Positions 10,851 through 21,207 of a stretch of DNA of 64,000 bases are shown piece after piece; positions within the stretch are counted from its first letter, which is position 1, and the number at the start of each line of letters is the position of its first letter. The translations under genes were made by a program, and so were the position numbers. The stretch spans positions 22,960,642 through 23,024,641 of the forward strand of contig NC_091352.1 in NCBI RefSeq assembly GCF_038502225.1. The letters are read 5' to 3'. The notes beneath the pieces were generated by a model that saw only the letters and a program-made list of their open reading frames with translations, had not been told where the DNA came from and ran no database searches. The stretch comes from Cherax quadricarinatus. Its lineage: Eukaryota; Arthropoda; Malacostraca; Decapoda; Parastacidae.

Positions 10851-11278
10851 AGTAGTGATGGTTGATTGGGGTTCATTATACAACCTGGCCAGCTCGGAGA
10901 CACGCACTCCACTTTCATACTTATCAATGATCTTTTTCTTCATCTCTATAGTAATTCTCACCCTTATTGCTGTAGGGTTGGCACTAGAAGCTTTCTTGGG
11001 GCCCATGGTCACTTATTTTCCAGATAAAATCACCAAAAACACTGTAATAATACGAAATGTTACGATTGTATGCTTGGATGCTACCGCGGAGGCTGGCTGG
11101 TAAACAATGCCACCGGCGGAACATGTGAGGCTGGCTAAGGCGCACATTGGACGCGTCTCGGACGAACAGCAGTGAGCGGGTTTTTGAGCGGTATGCGAGG
11201 CAAAATTTTTGCGATTAAAGTGAGTGGTATGCGGAATAAACGGTATGTGATGCCAACGGTATGCGGGGGTCCACTGTA

Positions 11279-11556
11279 CCCAGGCCTGGTGGCCTGGTGG
11301 CTAAAGCTCCCGCTTCACACACGGAGGGCCCGGGTTCGATTCCCGGCAGGTGGAAACATTTCGACATGTTTCCTTACACCTGTTGTCCTGTTCACCTAGC
11401 AGCAAATAGGTACCTGGGTGTTAGTCGACTGGTGTGGGTCGCATCCTGGGGGACAAGATTAAGGACCCCAATGGAAATAAGTTAGACAGTCCTCGATGAC
11501 GCACTGACTTTCTTGGGTTATCCTGGGTGGCTAACCCTCCGGGGTTAAAAATCCGA
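11279..11556 (+). mobile_element. tRNA-derived SINE, full-length head
   Basis: The head contains a box A-like tggcctggtggctaaag and a box B ggttcgattcc 36 bases later, an RNA polymerase III promoter of tRNA type. The body continues through cctgttcacctagcagcaaa to a ccgaacgaaatctta end. A second copy with the same head and body lies at 43429-43722. It directly abuts the right end of Tigger-1. Confidence 0.86.
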
Positions 11557-11569
11557 ACGAAATCTTAAT

Positions 11570-11745
11570 CTCTTAAGGGAGAGATTATTATAATCATGGG
11601 GGAGCGCTAAACCCAGAGGATTATACAGCGCATGTGGGGTGGGGGGGATGGATGGAATTCAGGCTCAATTCAGGGAACTGGAGCACAGATCCAATTCCCT
11701 AGATCAAGAGCCCCTCACTAGCATCAAGGAACCTCCCTTGAGGGG
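11570..11745 (+). repeat. Dispersed repeat with ATTATTATAATC tail motif, copy 1
   Basis: attattataatcatggggga, gcgctaaaccc and ggattatacagcgc are followed by a body that includes ggctcaattcagggaactgg. The same arrangement recurs directly at 12230-12405. The first 50 bases are a member of the tail motif found at seven places in the window. Confidence 0.75.
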
Positions 11746-12180
11746 ATAAAGGGGGAGAGAAATGAGAAAAGCCTCTAACTGAATGCCAGAAGAGTCACAG
11801 CGAGACCCCCACCAAGAAATGGTGAGCATTAAAATCGCCGAGTAACAGAAGGGGTTGCGGTAAGGCAGAAACCAGAAATGCAACATCTGGGATAGATAAT
11901 GGCCAAGAAGAGGAGAGATACAAAGAACAGATTGTATATCACTTATTCAAGTAGATGCAGTGTAATGCACCAAATTTTAAGCAAAGAGCTGATGGTATGG
12001 TATATTGGTGCATATAAGTGTACTTTCATTAAAGGTTCCATTGGAAAAAGGATCCGATGAATATAATAAAACATAGCCCAAGAAGGGATGGGTAACAGTG
12101 GAGCGTAATTTGGGTTCTTGTAACACCGGAAGCTCACTCCGGTTACCTCTGAGGCCTCCAATATTCCATGATTTGCGAAG
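11690..12180 (-). pseudogene. LINE-D copy 1 endonuclease N-terminal half
   Basis: The minus strand encodes NIRGLRGNRSELPVLQEPKL, typical of the endonuclease start (WNIRGL...LQEP). Further on comes a LLLLGDFNAHH-like stretch (reading near 11820) followed by GIQLEAFLI. These are the conserved catalytic GDFNAH block and the motif after it. Frames shift several times. The C-terminal half continues at 9862, on the far side of the SINE and Tigger insertions. Confidence 0.7.
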
Positions 12181-12229
12181 AGAAGAATGCAAGAAATCTG
12201 AAGGTAGAGATTTCTATGGACTAGAAGGG

Positions 12230-12405
12230 TTAGATTATTATTATTATAATCATGGGGGAGAGCTAAACCCGGAGGATTATACAGCGCATATGGGGGGATG
12301 AAGGGTATTCAGACTCAATTCAGGGAACCGGAGCACAGATCCAATTCCCAAGATCAAGAGTCCTTCACCCGCTTCAAGGAACCTCTCTTGAGAGGCCTAG
12401 AAGGG
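12230..12405 (+). repeat. Dispersed repeat with ATTATTATAATC tail motif, copy 2
   Basis: Direct repeat of 11570-11745. It ends at the 5' boundary of the Penelope-like element. Confidence 0.75.
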
Positions 12406-12414
12406 TTAAAAAAA

Positions 12415-13254
12415 ATCCACATGTGGAGGCAGCAGAAAACAATCCAGTTCACACTTGAAGAAGTAGTCGACAACACTCTTCCTTCCCTTAATGTTCTTCT
12501 CTGCAAAGCTGACCATGAACTTCGTTTTAAAGTCTATCGAAAACCCACCAACCAAAACGATCTTCTCCACTTCTACTCTCACCACGACACCAAAACTAAA
12601 CGTGGTGAAATTATAGGCTTCTTCCTGCGTGCACTCAGAATCTGCAGCAATGAGTTTCTTGAGGAAGAATGCACTATAATTGAACAAGTATTTTCTAAAC
12701 TCCACTATCCTCGTCACTTCATCAGAGACTGCAGATGACGAGCATTAAACATCTTCAACACACCCAGAGAAGACACTGCCGAGAAGAGATACATAGTCCT
12801 CCCCACCAACTCCATTACCAAACACGTTTCCAACATCTTTTCCAATACCTCATTCCAAGTATCTACCTCCACAACCACGACCATCAAGGACATTACCTGT
12901 AATAGACAGGACAAGCTTCCATCCTCTGCAGGGGTATACATAATCCCTTGTAATGACTGCAGCAAATTATACATGGGCAAAACATCAAGGGACCTCCAAA
13001 CACGTATTTCAGAGCACCAATACACAAGCAGGTCTGACGATACAAGGAATGCCTGTGTACAACACCATAATTCACACAACCATTTAATAAACTACAGAAA
13101 CTCAAGACTTATCGCCACAGAAGACAACACTCAATACCGAAGAATCCTGAAATCATTGCTTATCTCTATATCTGACAACTTCAACCAGAATAATGGCTTC
13201 TATAACATAGCTGAACCACTTGCCAAGAAACTTCTTCATCGCTATCCCACATAA
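12415..13254 (+). pseudogene. Penelope-like element, RT C-terminus and GIY-YIG endonuclease
   Basis: The frame shows the Penelope RT C-terminal signature (KVYRKPTNQNDLLHFYSHHD, then FFLRALRICSNEF). After a linker comes a GIY-YIG nuclease: AGVYIIPCNDCSKLYMGKTS (GIY-YIG-like GVY and YMG), then the catalytic-type arginine in DLQTRISEHQ. One stop (tga, 12736-12738) interrupts the frame, which continues in register to 13252-13254. The RT palm with the YADD-type motif is missing, so the copy is 5'-truncated. It inserted into the LINE-D copy 1 region between ORF1 and endonuclease. Confidence 0.85.
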
Positions 13255-13451
13255 GAGCATAGGAATGGAAGAACACTTCAGAAAGTCTGCTCACAAACTT
13301 ATCCAATCTCCCTTCCAAGCTACCCAAGATTTTAGACTCTATAACCCCACTCGGTACATCATCAGATGCAGCATTCTCCACCTGACCTCAACATTCTGAA
13401 CCTGACTATAAATACTTGCGTACCTTCCACCCCAGGTAGATCTGTTTGTGA

Positions 13452-13487
13452 CTTGAAAAAGCCCGCTGTATGGGCTAAATGTTGTCA
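13452..13487 (+). ncRNA. Hammerhead-like relic in the Penelope 3' tail
   Basis: The tail contains ttgaaaaagcccgctgtatg followed by ggctaaatgttg. This fits a decayed CUGAnGA core, stem II (agccc with gggct) and GAAAC core. Penelope-like elements are known to carry hammerhead ribozyme motifs in their ends. Both core boxes are mutated here, so activity is unlikely. Confidence 0.45.
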
Positions 13488-13517
13488 ATAAAGGATCACA
13501 TTATACTGCATATGTGT

Positions 13518-15005
13518 TTATATTTCCATGTGAGATGATGGTTGGAGAATAGTAGGAGGTGACGAGGTAGGGACCTCAGAGTCCAGGACTGCAAAAGACA
13601 CAGAGGCGACTGTGGAAGGAGTGATTGCAGGGGATACCGTGGGAATTGGAACCCCAGAGGTTGGGGGGTCTCTTAGTAACTTGATAAGAAATACAGGGGA
13701 AGTCTCCCCTGGAGGCATAGATGAGAGACTACCATGGCATACGTAAAGCCTTCTGTCTCTTTGAGACAATGGATTTCACATTCGTTCAAACAGTGGCATC
13801 GTAAGGGGAGTGGGAGGGAAGGCCGGCCGGGTGACACCATAGAGCCTTTAAAGAAGGCAACAATAATGTCCTAAATAGTGCTGCAGCAACATAAGTGAAG
13901 AATCCTTCATTTCTATATAACCTCTTACATGATTACAGTACAAATAGGCCTATATAGGGAAAATCAATGATTTTGATGTGATAGATGGTTTTGCAGGATT
14001 GAAGGCAAGAAAATGTAAGATCAGATTCACTGAGATGTTACCTGTAGTCAAGGTCAAATCGAAACTAGTGTTTCTCTGATATTGCAATGTTTTTCTTTAT
14101 TTTTCAATTTTTTTTTTTGGGGGGGCATTGTTGAAGATGAATAAATGTAGGATCTGTTGGCTGTGCTCAATGTGGTATTTGAGTTTATGTTTCCTCAATA
14201 TTACTATGATTGTTTATCATTAATAAAGTTGAGAAGTATTCTCCTGTTTGGTTTATGGCCCTTAACATTCTCACTGCTAAATATTAGTCACTGGGCATGT
14301 AGTAGTGATGTAATTGGAGTTTGCTCCCCCCATCCCCCCGCCCTTGGATGTCGTGGGGGTGACACCAAAGATGCCGCCCCGGGTGATACCAACCCTAGCA
14401 ATGCCACTGCATTCAAGTAAGCCTGGCAACGACGAAAATAAGATGGCTGAGCTTCATGATAATTAAGGCAGGAGAGAGGTAGGCCACAGAATGTATTGGT
14501 ATGGTCCTCAGCACCACGAACTGGGCATTCAGCCATGGACCTGCAATATTTTGCCAGACAGCCAAACCACCAGCAATTTCTACACTGTTGTGGTGTAGGG
14601 GGTCACCTGTTGGACTTGTAAATAGTGTCCTGCAATATAAACCAATGATGGAAGCTCACGGCCCTCAGAAGTTAAATGAGCTACATTGCAGGGGTAGCAT
14701 CTCCACCCATGGGCAGGCAGTACATACATGTCTACTTTAAGGATCAGGAGGTCTTGGAGCTCAAGCTGTTCCAGAATGTCATCACCACATGTCTGGAAAT
14801 TATGTTGAACAATGGTATGTGGTAGAATGACAGTACCACTGCAAGAATTGAGAGAGTGATGTTTTACAATTGTCAGAGGAATGGTATCTATGGATGTAAG
14901 GAGAGAAAGATCGTGAGTTTGGCTAGCATTCTGTACTGTGAAGATGCGTGCACAGCTCTTGAGAGCATGAAATGGAATATTATGACCAACATGGTGTAGT
15001 AGCAC
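13518..15005 (-). pseudogene. LINE-D copy 1 ORF1 (gag-like), middle and C-terminal parts
   Basis: Minus-strand segments 15005-14580 and 14536-14288 are collinear pieces of an ORF1 protein. The first resembles the segment at 25170-25446 of LINE-D copy 2 (ALKSCARIF against AFKSGTNI). The second has a cysteine-spaced stretch (MAECPVRGAEDHTNTFCGLP, then SCLNYHEAQPS) typical of retroposon zinc knuckles. Segment 13769-13518 is Pro/Ser/Thr-rich (ETSPVFLIKLLRDPPTSG) and may be the ORF1 C-terminal linker. The stretch 13770-14280 has no recognisable protein. Confidence 0.6.
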
Positions 15006-15150
15006 CTTGCTGATACTATGATCATTAAGATATTCAGGTGTCGGTTGCAGAATGAAAAACTTCGCTTATTGTGTACTATAATACATAGTATTTAAAGGAA
15101 GTGATTGTCACATTGGTCTTTTCTGAGTAGATCGAGAGTTGGCCAAAATA

Positions 15151-15353
15151 CAGTGGTACCCTGAGTTTTGTACAGTTCCCAACTCGAATAATTATGTAAG
15201 TGTATTATTGTAAGTACTTTTGTCAGTGTATTTTTGGGGGTCTGAAACGGACTAATCTAATTTACATTATTCCTTATGGGAACAAATTCGTTCAGTAACA
15301 GCACACGAATAGCCTTCTGGAACAAATTATGGCCGAAACTCGGGGTACCACTG
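15151..15353. mobile_element. 203-bp TA-flanked MITE
   Basis: Ends are cagtggtaccctgagttttg on the left and, inverted on the right, cagtggtaccccgagtttcg. TA lies on both sides (15149-15150 and 15354-15355). It has no coding capacity and is probably a Tc1/mariner- or pogo-derived MITE. It inserted between ORF1 segments of LINE-D copy 1. Confidence 0.88.
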
Positions 15354-15382
15354 TAACATAATCAGTAGAAGGTCATGGCTGT

Positions 15383-15676
15383 TTAGATACAGGACCGGAG
15401 GTGGTCTGTTTTGAGGCGGGCATGTGATCCAAAAAAACGTCGCACCATATGGGGAGAGGCCGGAAGCATAGTCAAAGACATGCAGAGGTCAGAGGTGTCA
15501 AAGGAGTCAGGCGGAGCCTCTGTATCTGGAGCATGGGTCAAAATGTCACCCACAGAAGATACAGGGGCTGTAGAAAGGTCCAAAGAATGATCCCATAATA
15601 AGGCAGGGTCATCACAGGGTGCTACTAGAGGAAGGGACCCAGGAGGAGGAGGCGGCTCATGGACTTGGGATTCCAT
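15383..15676 (-). pseudogene. LINE-D copy 1 ORF1 N-terminal segment
   Basis: A 97-codon minus-strand frame starts MESQVHEPPPPPGS and is rich in Pro, Ser and Asp, like the disordered N-termini of LINE ORF1 proteins. It precedes the ORF1 segment at 15005. The intervening part includes the MITE. The upstream minus-strand region 15680-16260 resembles 26460-26590 upstream of LINE-D copy 2 (shared gtctgaggaaga-type block) and is taken as 5' UTR. Confidence 0.5.
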
Positions 15677-16260
15677 GGTTAGGTCAGTCTTTTCTTTTGT
15701 TTATAAGAAAAATAAGAAAAAAGGGGGGAGCATGGAGGGGCAGCTTCCAGGGGTAAAGGACCACAAGTCTCCCCTTCCGTGCCCAAGAGGACAACCTCAG
15801 TGCAGCCGGTGGTGCAGATGAGGCATGGAACCCATACCATACCCTACCCTTCAAGCAAGTAAACCAGCAATCCGGGATAGCAACTTCACATCACTTGCAG
15901 AGATACACCCGTCACCTGAAAGACACCCGAAGCCTCCTACCCCCCCGGGAGACGGAGAGGGATTGGGATCTTTAGATGATCCAGATTCCATGGCAGACTA
16001 CACTACCACCAAGGACCTCAATGGAAGGAGATGGACCTCAGAACCCTTTCTCAGGTCCAGGAACTACAAAGCCTAAAGGAACAACCTCAAAGGCAGAAAA
16101 AGGAAAGGGAAAGTGGAGGGATGGGGAGAGGTAGAGGAAAGAGAAGGAGGGATTGGGGAGTAATTAGGTTCAGTCTGAGGAAGACCAAAAGGTCTAATTC
16201 TTCAGACCAATAGCCTCTTCACCGTGAGAAGGAGCCTCCCTTGAAGAGGAGAGTGGGGCT

Positions 16261-16864
16261 ATATCTGCTGTTTTAATTGACTGTGAGATGACTCGTGTCT
16301 ATGTTCCCTATCCATTGAATATGTAAGGCACATGAAAGGGGTTTCCTTGCAGTTCTTGATAACACAGAATTCAACAAGTCTTGGCTGGGGCAGAGTGCAC
16401 AGGCAGGTCGTTAATTGCCTTTTCAAAGTCCAGTTATGTTATTGGTTATATCAGAAATTCTGGAAATATTAACAATGCAACTAGCACTCCTCTGTGGGAA
16501 ATGAGATATAATGCAGAGAATAATACACTTATTTATATTCCATTAATCAGATCATAACCAACTTAATTTTAAACCTTTCCTTTGATGCCCAAACATCCTT
16601 ACTCTACGAGGCCTCATTTATCAATTTACACAGGTAATACATTCTCCTTATGCCTTCTTGACTGACACTGGCTGGCTACACTGACACTTGCTGGCTACAC
16701 TGACAGTGATTTCCCTCTTACTTTACTTCAACATCTTTACTTACCTCCCACTAACATTTTTCTCTTTCATGCAATAGAGTGTTAAATAAGAAACACAGGA
16801 TTATCACTTTATATGAAAACAACAATAACAAATGTATGCACAAGAAGCCACAGGAGATACAATG
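16261..16864. other. No recognisable feature
   Basis: AT-rich sequence without convincing ORFs. The only structure seen is a short partial tandem near 16670-16705 (ctggctacactgacac units). Confidence 0.5.
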
Positions 16865-16888
16865 TTATAATTAACAATAATAGTAATA

Positions 16889-16959
<71 letters not shown>

Positions 16960-16960
16960 T
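16865..16960. repeat. (TAA)n microsatellite
   Basis: About 30 taa/tag-type triplets, nearly pure from 16895. It precedes the first 470-bp repeat unit. Confidence 0.95.
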
Positions 16961-17430
16961 AGGTAGTAGGTTCGTAGACAGCAACCACCCAGGGAGGTAC
17001 TACCGTCCTGCCAATTGAGTGTAAAACGGAAGCCTGTAATTGCTTTACATGATGGTAGGATTGCTGGTGTCCATTTTTCTGTCTCATAAACATGCAAGAT
17101 TTCAGGTACATCTTGCTACTTCTACTTACACTTAGGTCACACTACACATACATGTACAAGCATATATATACACACCCCTCTGGGTTTTCTTCTATTTTCT
17201 TACTAGTTCTTGTTCTTGTTTATTTCCTCTTACCTCCATGGGGAAGTGGAACAGAATTCTTCCTCCGTAAGCCATGCGTGTTGTAAGAGGCGACTAAAAT
17301 GCCGAGAGCAAGGGGCTAGTGACCCCTTCTCCTGTATATATTACTAAATGTAAAGGGAGAAACTTTTGTTTTTTTCTTTTGGGCCACCCCGCCTTGGTGG
17401 GATACGGCCAGTGTGTTGAAAGAAAGAAGA
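16961..17430 (+). repeat. 470-bp repeat, unit 1 (probable SINE or non-autonomous LINE partner)
   Basis: The unit starts ctaggtagtaggttcgtaga and ends gggccaccccgccttggtgg, ggatacggccagtgtg, then gaaagaaagaag and (AAT)n. Units 2 and 3 lie at 18661 and 19137. Its last 45 bases closely resemble the 3' end of the RTE-like LINE at 18550-18600. No internal ORF is conserved between units. Confidence 0.85.
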
Positions 17431-17455
17431 AGTAATAATAATAATAATAATAATC

Positions 17456-17514
<59 letters not shown>
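17431..17514. repeat. (AAT)n microsatellite
   Basis: Pure aat/taa run with one cat interruption. It reads as poly-Asn when joined in frame to the RTE fragment, which is an artefact. Confidence 0.95.
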
Positions 17515-17515
<1 letters not shown>

Positions 17516-18600
17516 CGAGGGTCTTGGCAAGAGGCGTGGAGTTAAAAGATAAAGAATCACACATAAAGTGGGAGTTGTCACAGTTGCTCTTTGCTGATGA
17601 CACTGTGCTCTTGGGAGATTCTGAAGAGAAGTTGCAGAGGTTGGTGGATGAATTTGGTAGGGTATGTAAAAGAAGAAAATTAAAAATGAATACAGGAAAG
17701 AGTAAGGTTATGAGGATAACAAAAGGATTAGGTGATGAAAGATTGGATATCAGACAGGAGGGAGAGAGTGTGGAGGAGGTGAATGTATTCAGATATTTGG
17801 GAGTGGACGTGTCAGCGGATGGGTCTATGAAAGATGAGGTGAATCATAGAATTGATGAGGGGAAAAGGGTGAGCAGTGCACTTAGGAGTCTCTGGAGACA
17901 AAGAACTTTGTCCTTGGAGGCAAAGAGGGGAATGTATGAGAGCATAGTTTTACAAATGCTCTTATATGGGTGTGAAGCATGGGTGATGAATGTTGCAGCG
18001 AGGAGAAGGCTGGAGGCAGTGGAGATGTCATGGCTGAGGGCAATGTGTGGTGTGAATATAATGCAGAGAATTCGTAGTTTGGAAGTTAGGAGGAGGTGCG
18101 GGATTGCCAAAACTGTTGTCCAGAGGGCTGAAGAAGGGTTGTTGAGGTGGTTCGGACATGTAGAGAGAATGGAGCGAAACAGAATGACTTCAAGAGTGTA
18201 TCAGTCTGTAGTGGAAGGAAGGCGGGGTAGGGGTCGGCCTAGGAAAGGTTGGAGGGAGGGGGTAAAGGAGGTTTTGTGTACGAGGGGCTTGGACTTCCAG
18301 CGGGCATGCGTGAGCGTGTTTGATAGGAGTGAATGGAGACAAATGGTTTTTAATACTTGACGTGCTGTTGGAATGTGAGCAAAGTAACATTTATGAAGGG
18401 ATTCAGGGAAACCGGCAGGCCGGACTTGAGTCCTGGAGATGGGAAGTACAGTGCCTGCACTCTGAAGGAGGGGTGTTAATGTTGCAGTTTAAAAACTGTA
18501 GTGTAAAGCACCCTTCTGGCAAGACAGTGATGGAGTGAATGATGGTGAAAGTTTTTCTTTTTCGGGCCACCCTGGCTTGGTGGGAATCGGCCAGTGTGTT
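17515..18600 (+). pseudogene. RTE-like LINE copy 1, 5'-truncated RT C-terminus
   Basis: The frame from 17515 to the stop at 18358-18360 encodes the RT end: WELSQLLFADDTVLLG (catalytic FADD), FRYLGVDVSADGS, then a thumb/connector block ending EWRQMVFNT. It has no internal stops. The endonuclease and most of the palm are missing. The 3' UTR ends gggccaccctggcttggtgg followed by atcggccagtgtg, and a (TAA)n run follows. The other copies are at 22973-23962 and 55749-58461. Confidence 0.88.
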
Positions 18601-18605
18601 AATAA

Positions 18606-18660
<55 letters not shown>
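18601..18660. repeat. (TAA)n microsatellite after RTE copy 1
   Basis: About 20 triplets of taa directly after the RTE 3' end, probably grown from its tail. Confidence 0.95.
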
Positions 18661-18662
<2 letters not shown>

Positions 18663-19136
18663 TAGGTAGTAGGTTGGTAGACAGCAACCGCCCAGGGAGG
18701 TACTACCGTCCTGCCAAGTGAGTGTAAAACGGAAGCATGTAATTGTTTTACATGATGGTAGGATTGCTGGTGTCTTTTTATTCTGTCTCATAAACAAGCA
18801 AGATTTCAGGTACGTCTTGCTACTTCTACTTACACAGCTCACACTACACATACATGTACAAGCATATAGTATACATACACACCCCTCTGGGTTTTCTTCT
18901 ATTTTCTTTCTAGTTCTTGTTTCTGTTTATTTCCTCTTACCTCCATGGGGAAGCGGAACAGAATTCTTCCTCCGTAAGCCATGCGTGTTGTAAGAGGCAA
19001 TTAAAATGCCAGGAGCAAGGGGCTTGTAACCCCTTCTCCTGTATGTATTACTAAATGTAAAAGGAGAAACTTTCGTTTTTCCTTTTGGGCCACCCCGCCT
19101 CAGTGGGATACGGCCAGTGTGTTGAAAGAAAGAAAG
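18661..19136 (+). repeat. 470-bp repeat, unit 2
   Basis: Starts ctaggtagtaggttggtaga and ends with cggccagtgtgttgaaagaa. Nearly identical to unit 3 and close to unit 1. Confidence 0.88.
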
Positions 19137-19616
19137 AACTAAGTAGTGGGTTGGTAGACAGCAACTGCCCAGGGAGGTACTACCGACCTGCCAAGTGAGT
19201 GTAAAACGGAAGCCTGTAATTGTTTTACATGATGGTAGGATTGCTGGTGTCTTTTTATTCTGTCTCATACACATGCAAGATTTCAGGTACGTCTTGCTAC
19301 TTCATCTTACACTTAGGTCACACTACACATACATGTACAAGCATATAGTATATATACACACCCCTCTGGGTTTTCTTCTATTTTCTTTCTAGTTCTTGTT
19401 TCTGTTTATTTCCTCTTACCTCCATGGGGAAGCGGAACAGAATTCTTCCTCCGTAAGCCATGCGTGTTGTAAGAGGCGACTAAAATGCTGGGAGCAAGGG
19501 GCTAGTAACCTCTTCTCCTGTATTTATTACTAAATGTAAAAGGAGAAACTTTCGTTTTTCCTTTTGGGCCACCCTGCCTCGGTGGGATATGGCCAGTGTG
19601 TTGAAAGAAAGAAGAA
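19137..19616 (+). repeat. 470-bp repeat, unit 3
   Basis: Follows unit 2 directly without an (AAT)n spacer and starts actaagtagtgggttggtag. The tandem pair suggests insertion of one unit into the tail of another. Confidence 0.88.
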
Positions 19617-19633
19617 TAGTAATAATAATAATA

Positions 19634-19702
<69 letters not shown>

Positions 19703-19730
19703 GCAATAAAAATAATAATAATAATAATAT
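19617..19730. repeat. (AAT)n microsatellite between two opposed tails
   Basis: About 35 aat triplets with occasional agt, agc or aaa. The left side is the tail of 470-bp unit 3 (plus strand). The right side is the diverged 3' tail of LINE-D copy 2 (minus strand), so two retrotransposon tails meet here. Confidence 0.9.
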
Positions 19731-20059
19731 AATCAGAGTAAACAATAAACCCAAAGGGTCATGTAGCAATGAGTTAAAAGTGAGACTTCCTGTAAGTAGG
19801 TGAAGTAGTGTGTGTTAGAAGTGAATTTTTCATGCCAGCTAATAGATATAACAAATTATTAAGATATGGTAAACTGACCACAACTGACAAACCTCACAAA
19901 GTTGGATTGAGTGCTGTACTGTGAGAGAGACGAGTGGCTGATATGTAAGAAGGAGAGTGATGTCTCCAAAACACGACAGTGGTGGTAAAGCCAGAAACAC
20001 AAATGTGGTTTAATAAAAAGCAATTTATTGTGGACTAACTCGGACCGCTGTTGTTGCCA

Positions 20060-20119
20060 GAATTATTATTATTATAATCAAACAGAAGCGCTGAACCTAC
20101 AAGGGTCATACAGCACTGC
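20060..20119 (-). mobile_element. 60-bp LINE-D tail insertion
   Basis: attattattattataatcaa, then cagaagcgctgaacc and gtcatacagc: the conserved tail motif only. It is flanked by tgttgcca at 20052-20059 and 20120-20127, a candidate 8-bp target-site duplication. Its length equals that of the insertion at 28903-28962. Confidence 0.7.
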
Positions 20120-20149
20120 TGTTGCCAATGGCAACAGATAAAACTAATA

Positions 20150-20560
20150 AATAGTCCGAGAAAGGAATACCCCCTGTGTGAAACTGGGAATTCACTGGAC
20201 TTACCACCTGTTCATTACCCCAAACATAAATGTCCAGAGAACCACAAAAAAAATGTCTTTTTGTTCAGTAGAAATGCAGCATAACCATCACAGAATGATG
20301 GGATGAAGGGAATAAAACTTCTGGATGGCCTGTAACAAACATGTCAAAAACTATTATGAATGACAAAGTGGACATGAAAGCAATGCATATGATGGCTATG
20401 AGAAGTGCATACAACTCAGCTTCAAAAATACTGGTTGAGTCCAGTAAATGACCTCATATAATTTTGTGAGGAAAAGCAGCTTCATACACAAAACATCAAG
20501 AGTTAGAACCAACAGTGTACACTGCAACAATATGAGAATGCAAAACGAAGTGCAAGGACA
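20150..20560 (-). pseudogene. LINE-D copy 2 RNase H remnant
   Basis: On the minus strand the reading gives AVYTVGSNS (YTDGS-like start), then SIFEAELYALLIAI (catalytic-helix Glu region) and FIIVFDMF (Asp strand). A GNEQ stretch lies near 20215. The order and spacing match retrotransposon RNase H. Stops and frameshifts are frequent. Confidence 0.6.
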
Positions 20561-20668
20561 CAAGTGAAATGAGTGTGAAGTTTTATTGTGGCAACGTTTT
20601 CTCCAAGAGCTTTGTCAAAACGTTGCCACAATAAAATGTCAAATTAGTTGCACTTGTGTCCTTTAACT
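20542..20668. repeat. Penelope-tail foldback with hammerhead-like loop region
   Basis: Exact 20-bp arms ttttattgtggcaacgtttt (20581-20600) and its reverse complement (20617-20636) enclose 16 bases. Weaker pairing extends outward (ggacacaagtg at 20557 with cacttgtgtcc at 20651). The aaacgttgccacaataaa block followed by ttgcacttgtgtcct resembles the 3' tail I associate with decapod Penelope elements. The element is present as two inverted halves. Confidence 0.7.
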
Positions 20669-20923
20669 TAATATAGTGTCAGCAATTATACCAACATTAT
20701 TACTGAATGGAAGTGATTAAGAAAGAGCCAGCATGAACTTATACTAGATAAATGAGCTTTCATACATGTAAGTGGGTAAGAGGAAACACAAACTGTCAGA
20801 CTTCCAACTGAGAAAGAGTAAATTAATTTGCAGGATAAATATAAAGAGGAAGCAAATTAAGGGAATCCAAGAGAGAGCTTAAACAGAGTTAAAAGGAGCA
20901 TAGTAAATAGAGGCAGCAATTAA

Positions 20924-21207
20924 CCCGTAAATGGTCCAAACGTATATATACGTTTTTACCGCTAGTGCCCCAAATGTATACATACGTTTTATTTGTCATA
21001 CATTCAACATTGCCACGATAAGCCTGAGTCGCTTAGACATGAGAGAATGAGTGTACACACTCACTGTGCGCCATATTAAAATAATTGGGGATGCCTGGGT
21101 ACCATATGCTCTTTTTTCCTATTAAAAAAAGAAACGATTTTTTTTTCCTCAAAAAATTTGGGGCACTACGGGAGAGAACGTATATATACGTTTGGACCGT
21201 TTATGGG
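20924..21207. mobile_element. piggyBac-type MITE, 284 bp
   Basis: TTAA flanks both ends (20920-20923 and 21208-21211). Inverted ends of 31 bp read cccgtaaatggtccaaacgt on the left and cccataaacggtccaaacgt on the right, with few mismatches. It has no coding sequence. Confidence 0.92.

Larger units (their letters stand above)
10114..11012 (-). pseudogene. Tigger-1 transposase remnant
   Basis: The minus strand starts at 11012 (MTMGPKKASSANPTAIRVR) and encodes a psq-type helix-turn-helix (KKKIIDKYESGVRVSELARLY) to about residue 50. It then runs into the poly-Ala reading of the minisatellite. The CENP-B-type DNA-binding stretch resumes at 10338 (GEFKASKGWFERFKNRSDIHSV). After that only a short piece around the FWKKMP motif remains before the element ends. 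Compared with the 598-codon relative at 46643-48439, the whole catalytic domain has been deleted. Confidence 0.82.
9865..11276 (-). mobile_element. Tigger-1, deleted pogo/Tigger DNA transposon
   Basis: Terminal inverted repeats begin cagtggccccccgcatacc on the left and, read inward, cagtggacccccgcatacc on the right. Both ends are flanked by the TA target duplication (9863-9864 and 11277-11278). Internal sequence keeps the transposase N-terminus and part of the CENP-B-type domain on the minus strand. The DDE domain is missing. A truncated SINE and an 18-bp minisatellite have inflated the middle. The element sits inside the endonuclease region of LINE-D copy 1. Confidence 0.88.
8836..16260 (-). 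mobile_element. LINE-D copy 1, an old composite RNase H-clade LINE broken by many insertions
   Basis: Read on the minus strand, recognisable pieces occur in the order expected of one element: 5' UTR (16260-15680), ORF1/gag (15676-13518), endonuclease N-half (12180-11690), endonuclease C-half (9862-9690) and RT start (9060-8840). Between the pieces sit a MITE (15151-15353), a Penelope element with a short repeat (12230-13512), SINE sequence (11279-11745) and a Tigger relic (9865-11276). The 3' part is cut off at the BEL LTR. Reading frames are heavily decayed, so it is much older than the RTE and LINE-A copies. Confidence 0.72.

Noticed and set aside
10464..11103. Poly-Gln, poly-Ala and Ser/Arg proteins around 10.5-11 kb
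   Set aside because: They are frames of an 18-bp minisatellite inside a deleted Tigger element. Only the psq-type domain at the end of the minus-strand frame is real, and it belongs to the transposase relic.
11300..11360. tRNA gene
   Set aside because: Box A and box B are present, but they head a SINE found again at 43429 with the same body. No cloverleaf acceptor stem closes after the head.
17413..18360. Asn-rich N-terminus on the RTE frame
   Set aside because: It is the translation of the (AAT)n microsatellite in front of a 5'-truncated LINE.
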